This document shows positions 44,766 to 55,342 of a stretch of 64,000 nt of DNA, piece after piece. Position numbers and translations under genes: made by a program. How positions within the stretch are numbered: position 1 is the first letter of the stretch; each line of letters opens with the position of its first letter. The notes under the pieces were generated by a model. The model made no database searches and was not told the DNA's origin. It saw only the letters and a program-made list of their open reading frames with translations. The stretch is from an uncultured Bacteroidales bacterium (GTDB lineage Bacteria; Bacteroidota; Bacteroidia; Bacteroidales; UBA932), in NCBI GenBank assembly GCA_944326245.1, contig CALVDF010000001.1:124001-188000 (forward strand), given 5' to 3'.

Positions 44766-46511
44766 TTATAATGTATTTTTTCTAAAAAAAAGAGATTTTT
44801 GGATTTTCTTTCCAGAGATGCTCTTTTCCACAAATATGGGACGCTTGGACAAATCCTTTCCGGTATAGAACATCACGGAAGACGCAGTCATGGGAGTGGG
44901 GGTAAAATCCTGCACCTGCTCCAGGCGTATGCCCCTGAGTTCCCTGTTTGAAGCAAGCCTTTTCATGTCCTGGAGCGTACATCCGGGATGGGAGGAGATG
45001 AAATACGGCACTATCCTGTAAGGCAGTCTCTCCCTGGCCACTATCCTGTCAAACTCGCGCCTCAATACACCGAACAGGGCAAATGGAGGCTTGGACATCA
45101 GTTTCAGCACATGATCCTCGGTATGTTCCGGTGCGACCTTGAACCATCCTGAAGTATGCCTTGTAACCACTTCCCTCAGATACCGCTCCGAAGAGTCATC
45201 CAGAAACCCGTCCTTGTCAAGGAAGAGGTCGTATCTGATTCCGCTTCCGATAAAGGCCTTCCTTACTCCCGGCACTGACGTTATGCGGCTGTACAGTTCC
45301 AGCAGAGGGGCATGGGAGTGTTCCATATTGGGACAGCGCGACGGACTCAGGCAGGAAGGACGGCTGCATCTCGCACAGCGGGAAGCATCCCGGCCGTGCA
45401 GACCGTACATATTGGCCGTAGGAGCCCCCACATCGGATATTATTCCTTTGAAATGCGGCATGGCCGCTAGACGCTCAACCTCCGCCACGATGGACTCCTG
45501 GCTCCGGCTGCGTATGAATTTACCCTGATGGGCCGCTATGGTGCAGAAAGAACAGCCTCCGAAACATCCCCTGTGGATGGTCAGCGAATTCTTGATCATC
45601 TCCCAGGCCGGAATCTCCTTGCCCCTGTACCGCGGATGCGGCTGTTTCGTAAACGGCAGGGCATAGTAGGAATCCAGTTCCACGGTTGTTTCCGGAGGAT
45701 ACGGAGGATTGACCCGCACATAGCCTCCGCGACAGGGCTCTATGATGACAGACGCATGAAGACGGTTGGCTTCCCGTTCCTCTATGTTGAAATTGTCGAT
45801 ATAGGCATCTGGATCGGAAAGCAGAGTCTCGAAACCGTGCATGACGATCGCATCTTCTTCAGAAGCATTCCTGGATTCAGGATATTTTCCTTTCAGGAAA
45901 AATGCTGTCTGAGGAATACCATAAAGGCTTTCACCACGGGATATGGCACGGGCGACAGCCACCACAGCCCTCTCCCCCATACCGTAAATCAGACAATCCG
46001 CGCCACTTTCCACCAGCACTGACGGCTTCAGGCAGTCCTGCCAGTAGTCATAGTGCGCAAAACGCCGCAGCGAAGCCTCTATCCCCCCTATCACGACAGG
46101 CGTATCGGGATAAAGCTTCTTCAGGATACGGGTATATACAGTGACGGCATAGTCGGGACGGTGTCCTGCCTGACCTCCTGGAGTATAGGCATCATTGCTG
46201 CGCAGACGTTTGGCTGCCGTATAGTGGTTGACCATCGAATCCATTGCTCCGGAGTTGACTCCGAAGAACAGGCGCGGGACCCCCAGTTTACGGAAGTCCC
46301 GCAGATCATCCTGCCAGTTGGGCTGGGGCACGATGGCAACCCGCCAGCCTTCCCGCTGCAGAACACGTGCTATCATGGCTGTTCCCGACGAAGGATGGTC
46401 TATGAAAGCATCTCCGGAAAACAGTATGATGTCTATATAGTCCCACCCGAGTTTCTCCACCTCCTTGACGGAAGTGGGAAACATATAGGCGGAATAAGCA
46501 TGATCTGCCAT
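44766..46511 (-). CDS. YgiQ family radical SAM protein
   Basis: A 581-residue UPF0313/YgiQ protein. The N-terminal region has a cobalamin-binding-like fold, and the radical SAM cluster motif is HRGCFGGCSFCTI (CxxxCxxC). The family-specific PHFKGIISDVGAPTANMYG, a Cys-rich insert (CARCSRPSCLSPSRCPN) and a C-terminal ...SSHPGCTLQDM segment are present. The reaction is not known. It starts 3 bp after the argS stop codon. Confidence 0.9.
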   Translation of the reverse strand: MADHAYSAYMFPTSVKEVEKLGWDYIDIILFSGDAFIDHPSSGTAMIARVLQREGWRVAIVPQPNWQDDLRDFRKLGVPRLFFGVNSGAMDSMVNHYTAAKRLRSNDAYTPGGQAGHRPDYAVTVYTRILKKLYPDTPVVIGGIEASLRRFAHYDYWQDCLKPSVLVESGADCLIYGMGERAVVAVARAISRGESLYGIPQTAFFLKGKYPESRNASEEDAIVMHGFETLLSDPDAYIDNFNIEEREANRLHASVIIEPCRGGYVRVNPPYPPETTVELDSYYALPFTKQPHPRYRGKEIPAWEMIKNSLTIHRGCFGGCSFCTIAAHQGKFIRSRSQESIVAEVERLAAMPHFKGIISDVGAPTANMYGLHGRDASRCARCSRPSCLSPSRCPNMEHSHAPLLELYSRITSVPGVRKAFIGSGIRYDLFLDKDGFLDDSSERYLREVVTRHTSGWFKVAPEHTEDHVLKLMSKPPFALFGVLRREFDRIVARERLPYRIVPYFISSHPGCTLQDMKRLASNRELRGIRLEQVQDFTPTPMTASSVMFYTGKDLSKRPIFVEKSISGKKIQKSLFFRKNTL

Positions 46512-46514
46512 GGT

Positions 46515-48296
46515 CTACATCCTCTCCGGAAGACGGATTCCCAGAATGTCCATTGCCTTGACCAGCACTGAGGCGATGGTTCCGACAAGCAACAGCCTGG
46601 TATCCCTGAGCGAAGGATTATCCTCACGGAGGATGGACACGTCGTGATAGTACTGGTTGAATTCCTTGGCCAGGTCGTAAGCATAATTGGCTATGAGCGC
46701 AGGCGACAGTGCGGCACCGGCTTCGGCTACCTTCTGGGGATACTGGTTCAGCAGCTTGATTATGCTGATCTCCTTGTCGTTGAATACGGCATCATCTGCC
46801 AGTGCCGGTCTGTACCCGGCCTCGGCGGCCTTGCGCAGTATCGACCGTATGCGCGCATGTGTATACTGGATGAATGGACCCGTATTGCCGTTGAAATCTA
46901 TGGATTCCTTTGGATCGAAGAGCATGGTCTTCTTGGGATCCACCTTGATGATGAAATATTTCAGGGCTCCGAGACCGAGAGTACGGAAGAGTTCCTCCTG
47001 CTCCCCGCCGCTCATGTCTGCCAGCTTTCCAAGCTCCAGGGAAGTTTCCTTTGCAGTACTGTACATCTTCTCGAGCAGGTCGTCCGCATCCACTACCGTA
47101 CCTTCACGGGATTTCATCTTGCCCTCAGGCAGTTCCACCATCCCGTACGACAGATGACAGATATGGTCCGCCCATGCAAAACCCAGCTTCTTGAGGATCA
47201 GCTTGAGAACCTGGAAATGATAATTCTGCTCATTGCCCACTACATATACATGCTCGTCCAGACTGTATTCGGTAAACCTTTCCACAGCTGTTCCCAGGTC
47301 CTGCGTGATGTATACCGATGTGCCGTCCTTGCGGAGCAGCAGCTTCCGGTCCAGGCCGTCCGCTGTCAGGTCACACCAGACGGAACCGTCCTCCATCCTC
47401 TCGAACACGCCTTTGCTTAGCCCCTCTTCCACAAGCGATTTGCCGTGGAGATAGGTCTGCGATTCGTAATAGATACGGTCAAAGCCTACGCCCAGAGCCT
47501 TGTAGGTCTCGTCAAACCCGGCATATACCCATGAATTCATCATCTTCCAGAGCTCTACCGTCTCCGGATCGCCCTGCTCCCATTTCACCAGCATCTGACG
47601 GGCCTCCTGCATTATGGGAGCCTTCTCCTCTGCCTCCTCCTTGCTCATGCCCTGCGCCTCCAGCCGGGCTACCTCCTCCTTGTAAAGGTCGTTGAACTTA
47701 ACGTAGAAATCACCCACCAGATGGTCGCCCTTCTTGCCCGATGACTCGGGGGTAACGCCGTTTCCGACCTTCTTCCATGCAATCATGGACTTGCAGATAT
47801 GGATACCTCGGTCATTGACTATATTGGTCTTGATGACCTTGTGTCCGTTCTCCTCAAGCAGACGCGACACTGACCATCCCAGAAGGATGTTGCGGATATG
47901 CCCCAGATGAAGAGGCTTGTTGGTATTGGGAGAAGAGTATTCCACCATTATCGTCTTGCCGGTGGACGGCAGATGTCCGAAAGAAGCATCCGAGGCAATC
48001 TCCCCGTACACTGTCTTCCAGAATGACGGAGCAAACCTGATGTTCAGAAAACCCTTGACCACATTGAAACTTTCCAGTTCCGGTACATTGGCCTTGAGCC
48101 ACTCCCCTATCTCCTGACCTGTAGCCTCCGGAGATTTGCGGGATGTCTTGAGAAGGGGGAATACCACGAGGGTAACGTCGCCCTCGAACTCTTTTCTGGT
48201 CGCCTGGACCTGTATAGGCGAATTAACGCCGGAAGCCCCGTAGAGGGCTTCCAGCGCATATTTCACCTTGTCTTGAATAAACTGTTCCTGATTCAT
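46515..48296 (-). CDS. argS: Arginyl-tRNA synthetase
   Basis: A 593-residue class I synthetase. The HIGH-type motif is HLGHIRN after the EYSSPNTNKPLHLGHIRN block, and the second signature is in GKMKSREGTVVDADDLL. The N-terminal add-1 domain (about 1-85) and C-terminal DALR anticodon-binding domain are present. Between an M3 peptidase and YgiQ in a co-directional run. Confidence 0.97.
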   Translation of the reverse strand: MNQEQFIQDKVKYALEALYGASGVNSPIQVQATRKEFEGDVTLVVFPLLKTSRKSPEATGQEIGEWLKANVPELESFNVVKGFLNIRFAPSFWKTVYGEIASDASFGHLPSTGKTIMVEYSSPNTNKPLHLGHIRNILLGWSVSRLLEENGHKVIKTNIVNDRGIHICKSMIAWKKVGNGVTPESSGKKGDHLVGDFYVKFNDLYKEEVARLEAQGMSKEEAEEKAPIMQEARQMLVKWEQGDPETVELWKMMNSWVYAGFDETYKALGVGFDRIYYESQTYLHGKSLVEEGLSKGVFERMEDGSVWCDLTADGLDRKLLLRKDGTSVYITQDLGTAVERFTEYSLDEHVYVVGNEQNYHFQVLKLILKKLGFAWADHICHLSYGMVELPEGKMKSREGTVVDADDLLEKMYSTAKETSLELGKLADMSGGEQEELFRTLGLGALKYFIIKVDPKKTMLFDPKESIDFNGNTGPFIQYTHARIRSILRKAAEAGYRPALADDAVFNDKEISIIKLLNQYPQKVAEAGAALSPALIANYAYDLAKEFNQYYHDVSILREDNPSLRDTRLLLVGTIASVLVKAMDILGIRLPERM

Positions 48297-48317
48297 ATAA
48301 GGTTTTGAGTGTAGATA

Positions 48318-50420
48318 CTATTCGAGACCCCTGTTGTTGAGCAGAGGTTCTATACCGGGCTCTTTGCCGCGGAAACTGACATAGAGGGTCATGGCATCGT
48401 CTTCTCCGCCGCGCTCGAGAATCTCTTCCCTGAACTTGCGGGCCACTTCGGGATTGAAGATATCGCCGGTCTCCTTGAATGCTTCATAAGCGTCTGCATC
48501 CAGAACTTCAGCCCAGATATAGCTGTAGTAACCTACGGTATAACCGCCTCCGAACACATGGGTAAAATAGGTGGAACGGTAGCGCGGAGGTATCTGTGAC
48601 AGCAGGCCGCGGTCTCCAAGAACCTTTGCCTCGAACTTGTTGACATCCAGGTCTGCAGGGATTTCATCCATGATGAAATAGTCCATATCCAGCAGGGATG
48701 CGGCAAGATATTCTGTAGTGGCAAAGCCCTGACCGTACTTTCCGGACTTGTCCAGCTTGTCTACCAGCTCCTGAGGGATCACTTCTCCGGTCCGGTAATG
48801 CTTGGCATATACTTTCAGTACTTCAGGCTCAAATGCCCAGTGCTCGTTGATCTGCGAAGGCAGCTCCACGAAATCACGTGTCATCGAGGCATTGCCCTGA
48901 TATCTTACATCCTGCAGGAGTGACTGGAGGGCATGACCGAACTCATGGAAGAAAGTTTCCGTCTCATCCGGAGTAAGCAATGCGGGTGCATCGCCGGTAC
49001 CGCGGGTAAAGTTGCCGCAGATGGTAACGATGGGGATTACCCTCTCGCCGTCCTTGTAGTACTGTTCGCGGTATCCTCCGCACCATGCTCCGCCTCTCTT
49101 GAAACCGGGACGGGCAAACATGTCCATGAATATGATGCCGAGGGTGGAACCGTCAGCTTCCCTGCACTCGAATGCCTGGGCTTCGGGATGGGGCACAGGT
49201 ACATTGTGCAGCTGGGTGAATGTAATGCCGTAAAGACGGTTGGCCACGTAGAATATACCCTCACGTACATTCTCGAACTTGAAGTAAGGCTTCAGTTCGT
49301 CCTCGGAAAGGTCAAACTTCTCCGCTTTGGCTTTCTCGAAATAATATCTCCAGTCTGCCGCGGTCAGCTCATCTTCCACACCCTGGGCCTTCGCTATGGG
49401 ATACATATCGGCAAGCTCGCGCTTTGCAGACTTGAGTGCCGGAGTCCAGAGCTGGTCGAGGAGGGCGAAGACAGCCTCGGGAGTCTTGGCCATACGGTCC
49501 TGAAGCACGAACTCGGCATAGTTGTCGCAGCCCATTATCTTGGCCTTCCTGTTGTACAGGTTGACCATCTCGATGATGATGGCCTTGTTGTCATTATCAT
49601 TGCCGTTGTTGCCGCGGTTGAGATATCCGTCCAGCAGCTTGGTACGCAGGGCACGGTTGTCGTCGAACTGCAGGAAAGGCATCACGCTGGCATTGTCCAG
49701 GCCGAATACCCACCAGCCATCCATACCCTTCTCGGCCGCCCTCTGGGCAGCTGCATCGACCGCTGCCTGGGGAAGACCTGCCAGATCGGCCTCGTTCTCC
49801 ACTACGAGTGTAAAATCAGCCGTCTCCTTCAGCACGTTCTGTTCAAACTTGAGCTGAAGCTCTGATATCCGGGAATTGATCTTCTTGAGCTCTTCCTTCT
49901 TGTCTGCCGGAAGGGTTGCACCGGAACGTTCGTAGTCCTTGTATGTCTCGGTGAGCAGTCTCATCTGGTCCGGGTCGAGACCAAGGCTGTCGCGCTTGTC
50001 GTACACGGCCTTTACTCTATCGAAAAGCTTCTCGTTGAGTGAGATATCATTGAAATGCGCACTTACGACAGGTGCCATCTCAGTCTCTACTGCCATAAGC
50101 TCCGGAGTGGAGTTTATGGATGTCTCGCTGCCGAATACTGCATAAACACGGTTGAAAAGTGACCCTGAATTGTCAAGTGCCACGATGGTATTCTCGAAAT
50201 CGGGAGCGTCGGGATTGTTGATGATTGCATCTATTTCCCTGTTGTGCTCTTCTATTGCTGCCAGAATGGCAGGCTTGTAGTCCCCTGTCTCGACTTCTTC
50301 GAAGGGAGGGATGCCGAACGGCGTATCCCACTCCTCGAGAAGCGGGTTTTTCCTATTGTCACATGATGTCATCATAAATACGGATGTCAGGATTGCTGCT
50401 GGAATCAAAATTTTTTTCAT
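48318..50420 (-). CDS. dcp: M3 family peptidyl-dipeptidase, lipoprotein
   Basis: A 700-residue zinc peptidase of the oligopeptidase A/Dcp type. The zinc motif HEFGHALQSLL is in the second half with the downstream Glu, and the C-terminal PPRYRSTYFTHVFGGGYTVGYYSYIWAEVL is diagnostic. It carries a lipoprotein signal (MKKILIPAAILTSVFMMTSC), so unlike E. coli Dcp it should act in the envelope, trimming peptides taken up from outside. Lies 39 bp after rpoD. Confidence 0.93.
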   Translation of the reverse strand: MKKILIPAAILTSVFMMTSCDNRKNPLLEEWDTPFGIPPFEEVETGDYKPAILAAIEEHNREIDAIINNPDAPDFENTIVALDNSGSLFNRVYAVFGSETSINSTPELMAVETEMAPVVSAHFNDISLNEKLFDRVKAVYDKRDSLGLDPDQMRLLTETYKDYERSGATLPADKKEELKKINSRISELQLKFEQNVLKETADFTLVVENEADLAGLPQAAVDAAAQRAAEKGMDGWWVFGLDNASVMPFLQFDDNRALRTKLLDGYLNRGNNGNDNDNKAIIIEMVNLYNRKAKIMGCDNYAEFVLQDRMAKTPEAVFALLDQLWTPALKSAKRELADMYPIAKAQGVEDELTAADWRYYFEKAKAEKFDLSEDELKPYFKFENVREGIFYVANRLYGITFTQLHNVPVPHPEAQAFECREADGSTLGIIFMDMFARPGFKRGGAWCGGYREQYYKDGERVIPIVTICGNFTRGTGDAPALLTPDETETFFHEFGHALQSLLQDVRYQGNASMTRDFVELPSQINEHWAFEPEVLKVYAKHYRTGEVIPQELVDKLDKSGKYGQGFATTEYLAASLLDMDYFIMDEIPADLDVNKFEAKVLGDRGLLSQIPPRYRSTYFTHVFGGGYTVGYYSYIWAEVLDADAYEAFKETGDIFNPEVARKFREEILERGGEDDAMTLYVSFRGKEPGIEPLLNNRGLE

Positions 50421-50459
50421 ATCAGGTAAGATATTGAGGTTTGACGTTTATTGTATTTC

Positions 50460-51320
50460 CTAGCCCAGATAGCTCTTCAGGAGCTTGCTCCGGTTGCTGT
50501 GGCGGAGGCGGCGGATGGCCTTCTCCTTGATCTGGCGCACCCTCTCCCGGGTAAGTCCGAACTTCTCGCCTATCTCCTCCAGGGTCATCTCCTGGGTTCC
50601 GATGCCGAAAAAGTCCTTGACGATGTCCCTCTCCCTCTCGGTCAGGGTGGAAAGTGCCCGTTCGATCTCCTTGTTGAGAGACTCGTTCACCAGACCCTTG
50701 TCCGCATTAGGGGAATCGTTGTTGACAAGTACGTCGAGCAGACTGTTGTCCTCCCCGTCGACGAACGGAGCGTCCACAGATACGTGACGACCTGACACCC
50801 TGAGTGTATCGGCTATCTTGTCGCGCGGAATGTCGAGGATGTCGGCCAGTTCGTCAGGCGACGGCATACGCTCGTTGTCCTGCTCGAACTTCTGAAGCGC
50901 TTTATTGATTTTGTTGAGCGACCCCACCTGGTTCAGCGGCAGACGCACTATCCTGGACTGCTCTGCAAGAGCCTGCAGGATAGACTGGCGGATCCACCAT
51001 ACCGCATAGGATATGAACTTGAAACCGCGTGTCTCGTCAAACTTCTCGGCGGCCTTGATAAGCCCAAGGTTGCCTTCATTGATCAGGTCCGGAAGACTCA
51101 GACCCTGATTCTGATACTGTTTCGCAACAGAAACGACGAAGCGGAGATTGGCTTTCGTCAGCTTTTCGAGGGCTGCCTGGTCCCCTTTGCGTATTCTCTG
51201 CGCCAACTCCACTTCTTCATCCACCCCGATGAGCTCCTCCCGGCCGATCTCCTGGAGATACTTGTCCAGAGAGGCGCTCTCGCGGTTGGTGATTGATTTA
51301 GTAATCTTTAATTGTCTCAT
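50460..51320 (-). CDS. rpoD: Primary sigma factor RpoD (sigma-70/SigA)
   Basis: A 286-residue vegetative sigma factor in the compact form typical of Bacteroidota, lacking region 1.1 and the large non-conserved insert. Region 1.2 ([13 protein letters not shown]), region 2 ([56 protein letters not shown]), region 3 and region 4 ([30 protein letters not shown]) are complete. This is the factor expected to read the TAnnTTTG boxes in this window. It starts 8 bp after the htrA stop codon. Confidence 0.97.
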   Translation of the reverse strand: MRQLKITKSITNRESASLDKYLQEIGREELIGVDEEVELAQRIRKGDQAALEKLTKANLRFVVSVAKQYQNQGLSLPDLINEGNLGLIKAAEKFDETRGFKFISYAVWWIRQSILQALAEQSRIVRLPLNQVGSLNKINKALQKFEQDNERMPSPDELADILDIPRDKIADTLRVSGRHVSVDAPFVDGEDNSLLDVLVNNDSPNADKGLVNESLNKEIERALSTLTERERDIVKDFFGIGTQEMTLEEIGEKFGLTRERVRQIKEKAIRRLRHSNRSKLLKSYLG

Positions 51321-51328
51321 TATCTCTA

Positions 51329-52768
51329 TTATAAACCTATTCCATAGTAATAGAGGTTGCCGGCCTGGTCAAATCCCTCTATCAGCAGTGACCTGCGGGC
51401 CTTCTTGACCTCTGCCGCCACATCCTGAGGTGATGCTACCGGATTGTTGTTGACATAGGTAATGATGAATCCTTCCTTGATACCTGCATCACGCACCTTG
51501 CCTTTGTCAACCGAAACCACCTTGACTCCTGCCTTCAGTCCGAGCTTCTCGAGTTCTTCTCGTGGAGCCGGGACAAGCCGGGCACCGAAAAGATTCACAT
51601 TGCCCTGCTGATTGTAGGCATTCATCTCCTGGGTATCCTTGCCTATCAGTGTAGTCTTGAGTTTCAGGATCTTGCCGTTCCTGGAAATTTCGAGTTCAAC
51701 CTTGTCTCCAGGACTGTGCTGGTTGATGATTTCCTGCACTGCCGACCCCTTGGATACTGCCGTACCGTCTATCGACAACAGGATATCGCCCTTTTCCACA
51801 CCGGCTGCCTCAGCGGCACCACCTTTTACAACCTCAGCTATATATACGCCGTCTGAGGTAGAAAGTTTCATTTCTTCCTTCAAATCTTCCGAATTATTTA
51901 TCATGGATATACCGAGCATTGCCCTCTGGACAGATCCATATTCACGGAAGTCAGCCGCTATTTTCTTTACCATATTGACAGGTATCGCGAAGGAATAGCC
52001 TGCGTAAGAGCCTGTCTGTGAGATGATGGCTGTATTTATACCCACGAGTTCACCCTTGATGTTCACCAATGCTCCACCACTGTTGCCAGGATTGACGGCA
52101 GCATCGGTCTGAATGAACGATTCGATCTTGAATTCCTTGGAATTGCCTGTCATTGAGCGGCCCTTCGCACTTACTATACCGGCCGTGATCGTGGATGTCA
52201 GGCCGTAAGGGCTGCCGATGGCCAGTACCCACTCTCCGAGACGAAGCTGGTCTGAATCGCCCATGGGAATGGTAGGCAGACCTTTCGCATCAATCTTCAG
52301 CAACGCCACATCAGTTGCAGGGTCGGTACCCACTATGTCGGCCTTGAATGTCTTGTTTTCACCGACCGTCACCTCTATCTCCGTAGCGCCGGCCACAACA
52401 TGGTTGTTGGTGACGATGAAACCGTCCTCGGATATTATCACTCCTGAACCTGCTCCAACCTGCTCCCTGGGGACAGTGTTGCCGAAACCGAAAAAGTAGT
52501 CAAAAAGGGATGAAGGGCCCTGAGGGACCTCGCTTCTCTTTACTACCTTTACATATACTACAGCCTTGACTGCCGTCTCGGCCGCATAGGTGAAATCAGG
52601 ATACTCACCTGAAATGTTCACATTGTGGACCATGGCTCCTGACGAGGGGTCATGATAAACATAAGTCCCGGTATCTTTTCCGCCGGCTGTAAGCCTGACG
52701 GTAACATACCCGGCAAGCCCTCCTGCCAGGACGGCTGCCAAAACAACTAACCAATTCTTCTTTCTCAT
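51329..52768 (-). CDS. HtrA/DegP family serine protease with PDZ domains
   Basis: A 479-residue periplasmic quality-control protease anchored by an N-terminal hydrophobic segment (residues 5-24). The catalytic triad is His123 (TNNHVVAG), Asp153 (DPATDVALL) and Ser230 (GNSGGALVN). Two PDZ domains follow (about 285-370 and 395-475), the first with [31 protein letters not shown]. The first gene of the long minus-strand run and directly upstream of rpoD. Often called DegQ or DegP. Confidence 0.94.
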   Translation of the reverse strand: MRKKNWLVVLAAVLAGGLAGYVTVRLTAGGKDTGTYVYHDPSSGAMVHNVNISGEYPDFTYAAETAVKAVVYVKVVKRSEVPQGPSSLFDYFFGFGNTVPREQVGAGSGVIISEDGFIVTNNHVVAGATEIEVTVGENKTFKADIVGTDPATDVALLKIDAKGLPTIPMGDSDQLRLGEWVLAIGSPYGLTSTITAGIVSAKGRSMTGNSKEFKIESFIQTDAAVNPGNSGGALVNIKGELVGINTAIISQTGSYAGYSFAIPVNMVKKIAADFREYGSVQRAMLGISMINNSEDLKEEMKLSTSDGVYIAEVVKGGAAEAAGVEKGDILLSIDGTAVSKGSAVQEIINQHSPGDKVELEISRNGKILKLKTTLIGKDTQEMNAYNQQGNVNLFGARLVPAPREELEKLGLKAGVKVVSVDKGKVRDAGIKEGFIITYVNNNPVASPQDVAAEVKKARRSLLIEGFDQAGNLYYYGIGL

Positions 52769-52828
52769 ATTCTATCAAAATTTAGCGTTTGTCGATAAAA
52801 TTACTCAAAATTTATACCAAAAATTTTG

Positions 52829-52836
52829 TACTTTTG
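52829..52836 (+). promoter_or_regulatory. -7 box for dnaN
   Basis: TACTTTTG matches TAnnTTTG exactly, 26 bp upstream of the dnaN ATG. A -33 TTTG was not found at the usual distance. Confidence 0.6.
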
Positions 52837-52862
52837 TCTCTCAATGCTAAAAACACCAGAAG

Positions 52863-53990
52863 ATGAATTTTACCGTATCGAGTACTGAACTTTTGCACGG
52901 GCTGCTTTCAGGCCTGAGAGTCATCTCCAACAAGACGACGACACCTATCCTGGACAATTTCCTTTTTGTCCTCAGGGGCAATGCGCTGGAGGTGACCGCA
53001 TCCGATTCGGAGACCACTCTCCGGACAGTCATTACAGTGGATGAAGTGGCAGAGGAGGGTTCTGCGGCCGTACCTGCCAAGATCCTTACGGACTCGCTGA
53101 AGGAGTTTCCCGACATGCCCATCGAGTTCAAGACCCTCGAAGACAACAATACCATGCAGATAAGCTGGGCGACAGGAGCACAGAAGATCCCTTTCTTCCC
53201 TGCAGACTACTACCCGGAGCTTCCTGCGCTGGAAGAGATGGCAGTCACTGTCACAATCCCGGCCGAGACCCTTTCGGCAGGCCTGGGATACACCCTCTAC
53301 GCAACGGCCGACGAGGTGCTCCGCCCTGTCATGAACGGAGTCCTGTTCGATCTCACTCCTGAGTCGACATCGCTTGTTGCATCCGACTCCCACAAGCTTG
53401 TATGCTACACACGCTCCGACATACGCTCGGAACAGAAATCCTCTTTCATTCTCCCCAAGAAACCCGCGGCAATCCTGCGCGGCCTGCTCGCCAAGTCGGA
53501 CAGTGACGTGAAGGTTACTTTCGACGGCAAGAACGCCCACTTCGAAATGGACGGATGCCTGCTTGTCGGACGTCTGGTGGACGGCACGTACCCTGCCTAC
53601 AGGACCGTGATTCCGAAGAACAACCAGAACAAGATGATAACAGGACGCACCACCCTTCTCAATGCCGCGAAGCGCGTATCGGTATGTTCCAACCAGGCCA
53701 CATCCAGCATGAAGTTCTCCCTGTCCTTCAACTCCCTGGTAATCTCCGCCCAGGACACCGGATTTTCCATATCCGCACACGAAAACCTTCCATGCCAGTA
53801 CGACGGCGAGCCGATGGACATAGGATTCAAGTCGACCTTCCTGATCGAGATCCTTTCCAACCTCCCCTACGAGGAAGTATGTTTCGAACTGGCAGATCCA
53901 GCCCGCGCAGCCCTTATCGTAGCAGCCGAGGACCACAATCCCGATGAAGACATCTGCTCGCTCCTGATGCCTATACGCATCCCCAACTAA
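52863..53990 (+). CDS. dnaN: DNA polymerase III beta sliding clamp
   Basis: A 375-residue clamp with three repeated domains. Visible family elements are NFTVSSTELLHGLLSGLRVIS at the N terminus, NFLFVLRGNALEVTASDSETTL, FPADYYPELP, DSHKLVCYTR and a C-terminal ...LLMPIRIPN. It encircles DNA and tethers the replicative polymerase. The proofreading-type exonuclease gene follows 12 bp later. Confidence 0.97.
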   Translation: MNFTVSSTELLHGLLSGLRVISNKTTTPILDNFLFVLRGNALEVTASDSETTLRTVITVDEVAEEGSAAVPAKILTDSLKEFPDMPIEFKTLEDNNTMQISWATGAQKIPFFPADYYPELPALEEMAVTVTIPAETLSAGLGYTLYATADEVLRPVMNGVLFDLTPESTSLVASDSHKLVCYTRSDIRSEQKSSFILPKKPAAILRGLLAKSDSDVKVTFDGKNAHFEMDGCLLVGRLVDGTYPAYRTVIPKNNQNKMITGRTTLLNAAKRVSVCSNQATSSMKFSLSFNSLVISAQDTGFSISAHENLPCQYDGEPMDIGFKSTFLIEILSNLPYEEVCFELADPARAALIVAAEDHNPDEDICSLLMPIRIPN

Positions 53991-54002
53991 CAGTCTCAAG
54001 CA

Positions 54003-54773
54003 ATGAAACTCAATCTCAAGAACCCTATAATATTCTTCGACATCGAGAGCACCGGACTCAATGTCGCCACCGACCGCATAGTAGAAATATCCATGGTCAA
54101 GGTCCTGCCGGACGGCAGCACTGAAGTAAAGACCCGACGCATCAACCCGACAATCCACATATCCGAGGAGGCTTCCCGCATACACGGTATCCACGACGAG
54201 GACGTAAAGGACTGCCCTACTTTCAGCCAGATAGCCAAATCCCTGGCACGATGGATGGAAGGCTGCGACATAGCGGGATACAATTCCAACAAGTTCGACA
54301 TACCGGTCCTGTACGAGGAGTTCCTGCGTGCAGGCGTGGATTTCGACTTCCGCAAACGCAAGCTCGTGGATGTCCAGAACATCTTCCACAAGATGGAACA
54401 GAGGACACTGTCGGCAGCCTACAAGTTCTACTGCCACAAGGACCTGGAACATGCACATTCGGCAGAGGCCGACACTGTTGCCACATATGAGATACTCCAG
54501 GCCCAGCTCGACAAATATCCGGAGACCCTGCAGAATGATGTCAACTTCCTGGCGGATTTCTCCTCGAAGACCAAGTTCGCAGACTATGCCGGCCGTATCA
54601 TATACAACGACAAGGACGTGCCCGTGTTCAACTTCGGCAAGCACAAGGGCAAACCTGTTGAAGAAGTACTCCGCAACGAACCGAGCTACTACTCGTGGAT
54701 GATGAACGGGGATTTTACTCTTGACACCAAGAAAGTGCTTACCGAGATCAAGATAAAGTCCCAAAGCAAGTGA
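54003..54773 (+). CDS. DnaQ-like 3'-5' exonuclease with C-terminal DUF3820-type domain
   Basis: A 256-residue DEDDh exonuclease resembling the DNA polymerase III epsilon subunit. Exo I is FFDIESTGLN (Asp, Glu), Exo II is YNSNKFDIPVL and Exo III is HSAEADTVAT (His, Asp). After about residue 185 a small domain with FNFGKHKGKPVEEV and YYSWMMNGDF, a known tail of Bacteroidota DnaQ-like proteins, follows. The stop codon overlaps the GTG start of the next gene. In Bacteroides the dnaN-dnaQ pair is usually followed by coaBC; here it is not. Confidence 0.9.
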   Translation: MKLNLKNPIIFFDIESTGLNVATDRIVEISMVKVLPDGSTEVKTRRINPTIHISEEASRIHGIHDEDVKDCPTFSQIAKSLARWMEGCDIAGYNSNKFDIPVLYEEFLRAGVDFDFRKRKLVDVQNIFHKMEQRTLSAAYKFYCHKDLEHAHSAEADTVATYEILQAQLDKYPETLQNDVNFLADFSSKTKFADYAGRIIYNDKDVPVFNFGKHKGKPVEEVLRNEPSYYSWMMNGDFTLDTKKVLTEIKIKSQSK

Positions 54774-55342
54774 ATATCCTGGTCTCCCCTCTGTCCGGAG
54801 GTACATTCTACTTCCGGTCAGACTCAACGCTCATAAGGGCCCTGACAGATTTCTATATTCCGGACTACGTTGAAGACGTGTCCGCCATACCTGTATTGTG
54901 CTTCAGATCAGAACGTTCGGGAAAAGCTGTCAGGGAGGAGTTCGTACCACGCTACCTTGGACCGTTCTCGTGCGGAATCCTGCTCAAGGCTTCCATTTCT
55001 TCGGATACAGTGGCCGAGGCTGACCGTATCTTCGTCGAGAATGCGCTGGACTATTCCACGGTCATACCATATGAGCTCATTCCAGTTGACAAGCTTCCCG
55101 GCAGCATTTCCGCATCTAAGCCTTTTGTCCTTAAAATCAATGGAATAGAAAAATCAAAAATAGAAAATTGCCCTGACATGCATGAACTCAGCAGGCGTTT
55201 TGCAGCCATAAGCCGCTATTGTTCGGTCAGAACAGGAGACATGCTGGCTTACGAGCTGGCTCCTCCAGTCCATGTCAACAGGAATGAACGTCTCACCGCC
55301 TTCTTCGGAACAGGCGGAAACATCAGCATCACAGTGAAATAG
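54770..55342 (+). CDS. Unknown protein, possibly a reduced fumarylacetoacetate hydrolase-like fold
   Basis: A 190-residue protein starting with GTG inside the dnaQ-like stop codon (GTGA), so translation is probably coupled. The layout of the last third (FVLKINGIEK...CPDMHELSRRFAAISRYCSVRTGDMLAYELAPPVHV) recalls the end of FAH-type hydrolases (NG...dM...I...S.y.tl..GD.i), but no metal-binding Glu/Asp set typical of active enzymes is evident. The FAH assignment is a weak impression. The 3' end overlaps the convergent flavoprotein gene by 14 bp. Confidence 0.55.
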   Translation: MNILVSPLSGGTFYFRSDSTLIRALTDFYIPDYVEDVSAIPVLCFRSERSGKAVREEFVPRYLGPFSCGILLKASISSDTVAEADRIFVENALDYSTVIPYELIPVDKLPGSISASKPFVLKINGIEKSKIENCPDMHELSRRFAAISRYCSVRTGDMLAYELAPPVHVNRNERLTAFFGTGGNISITVK

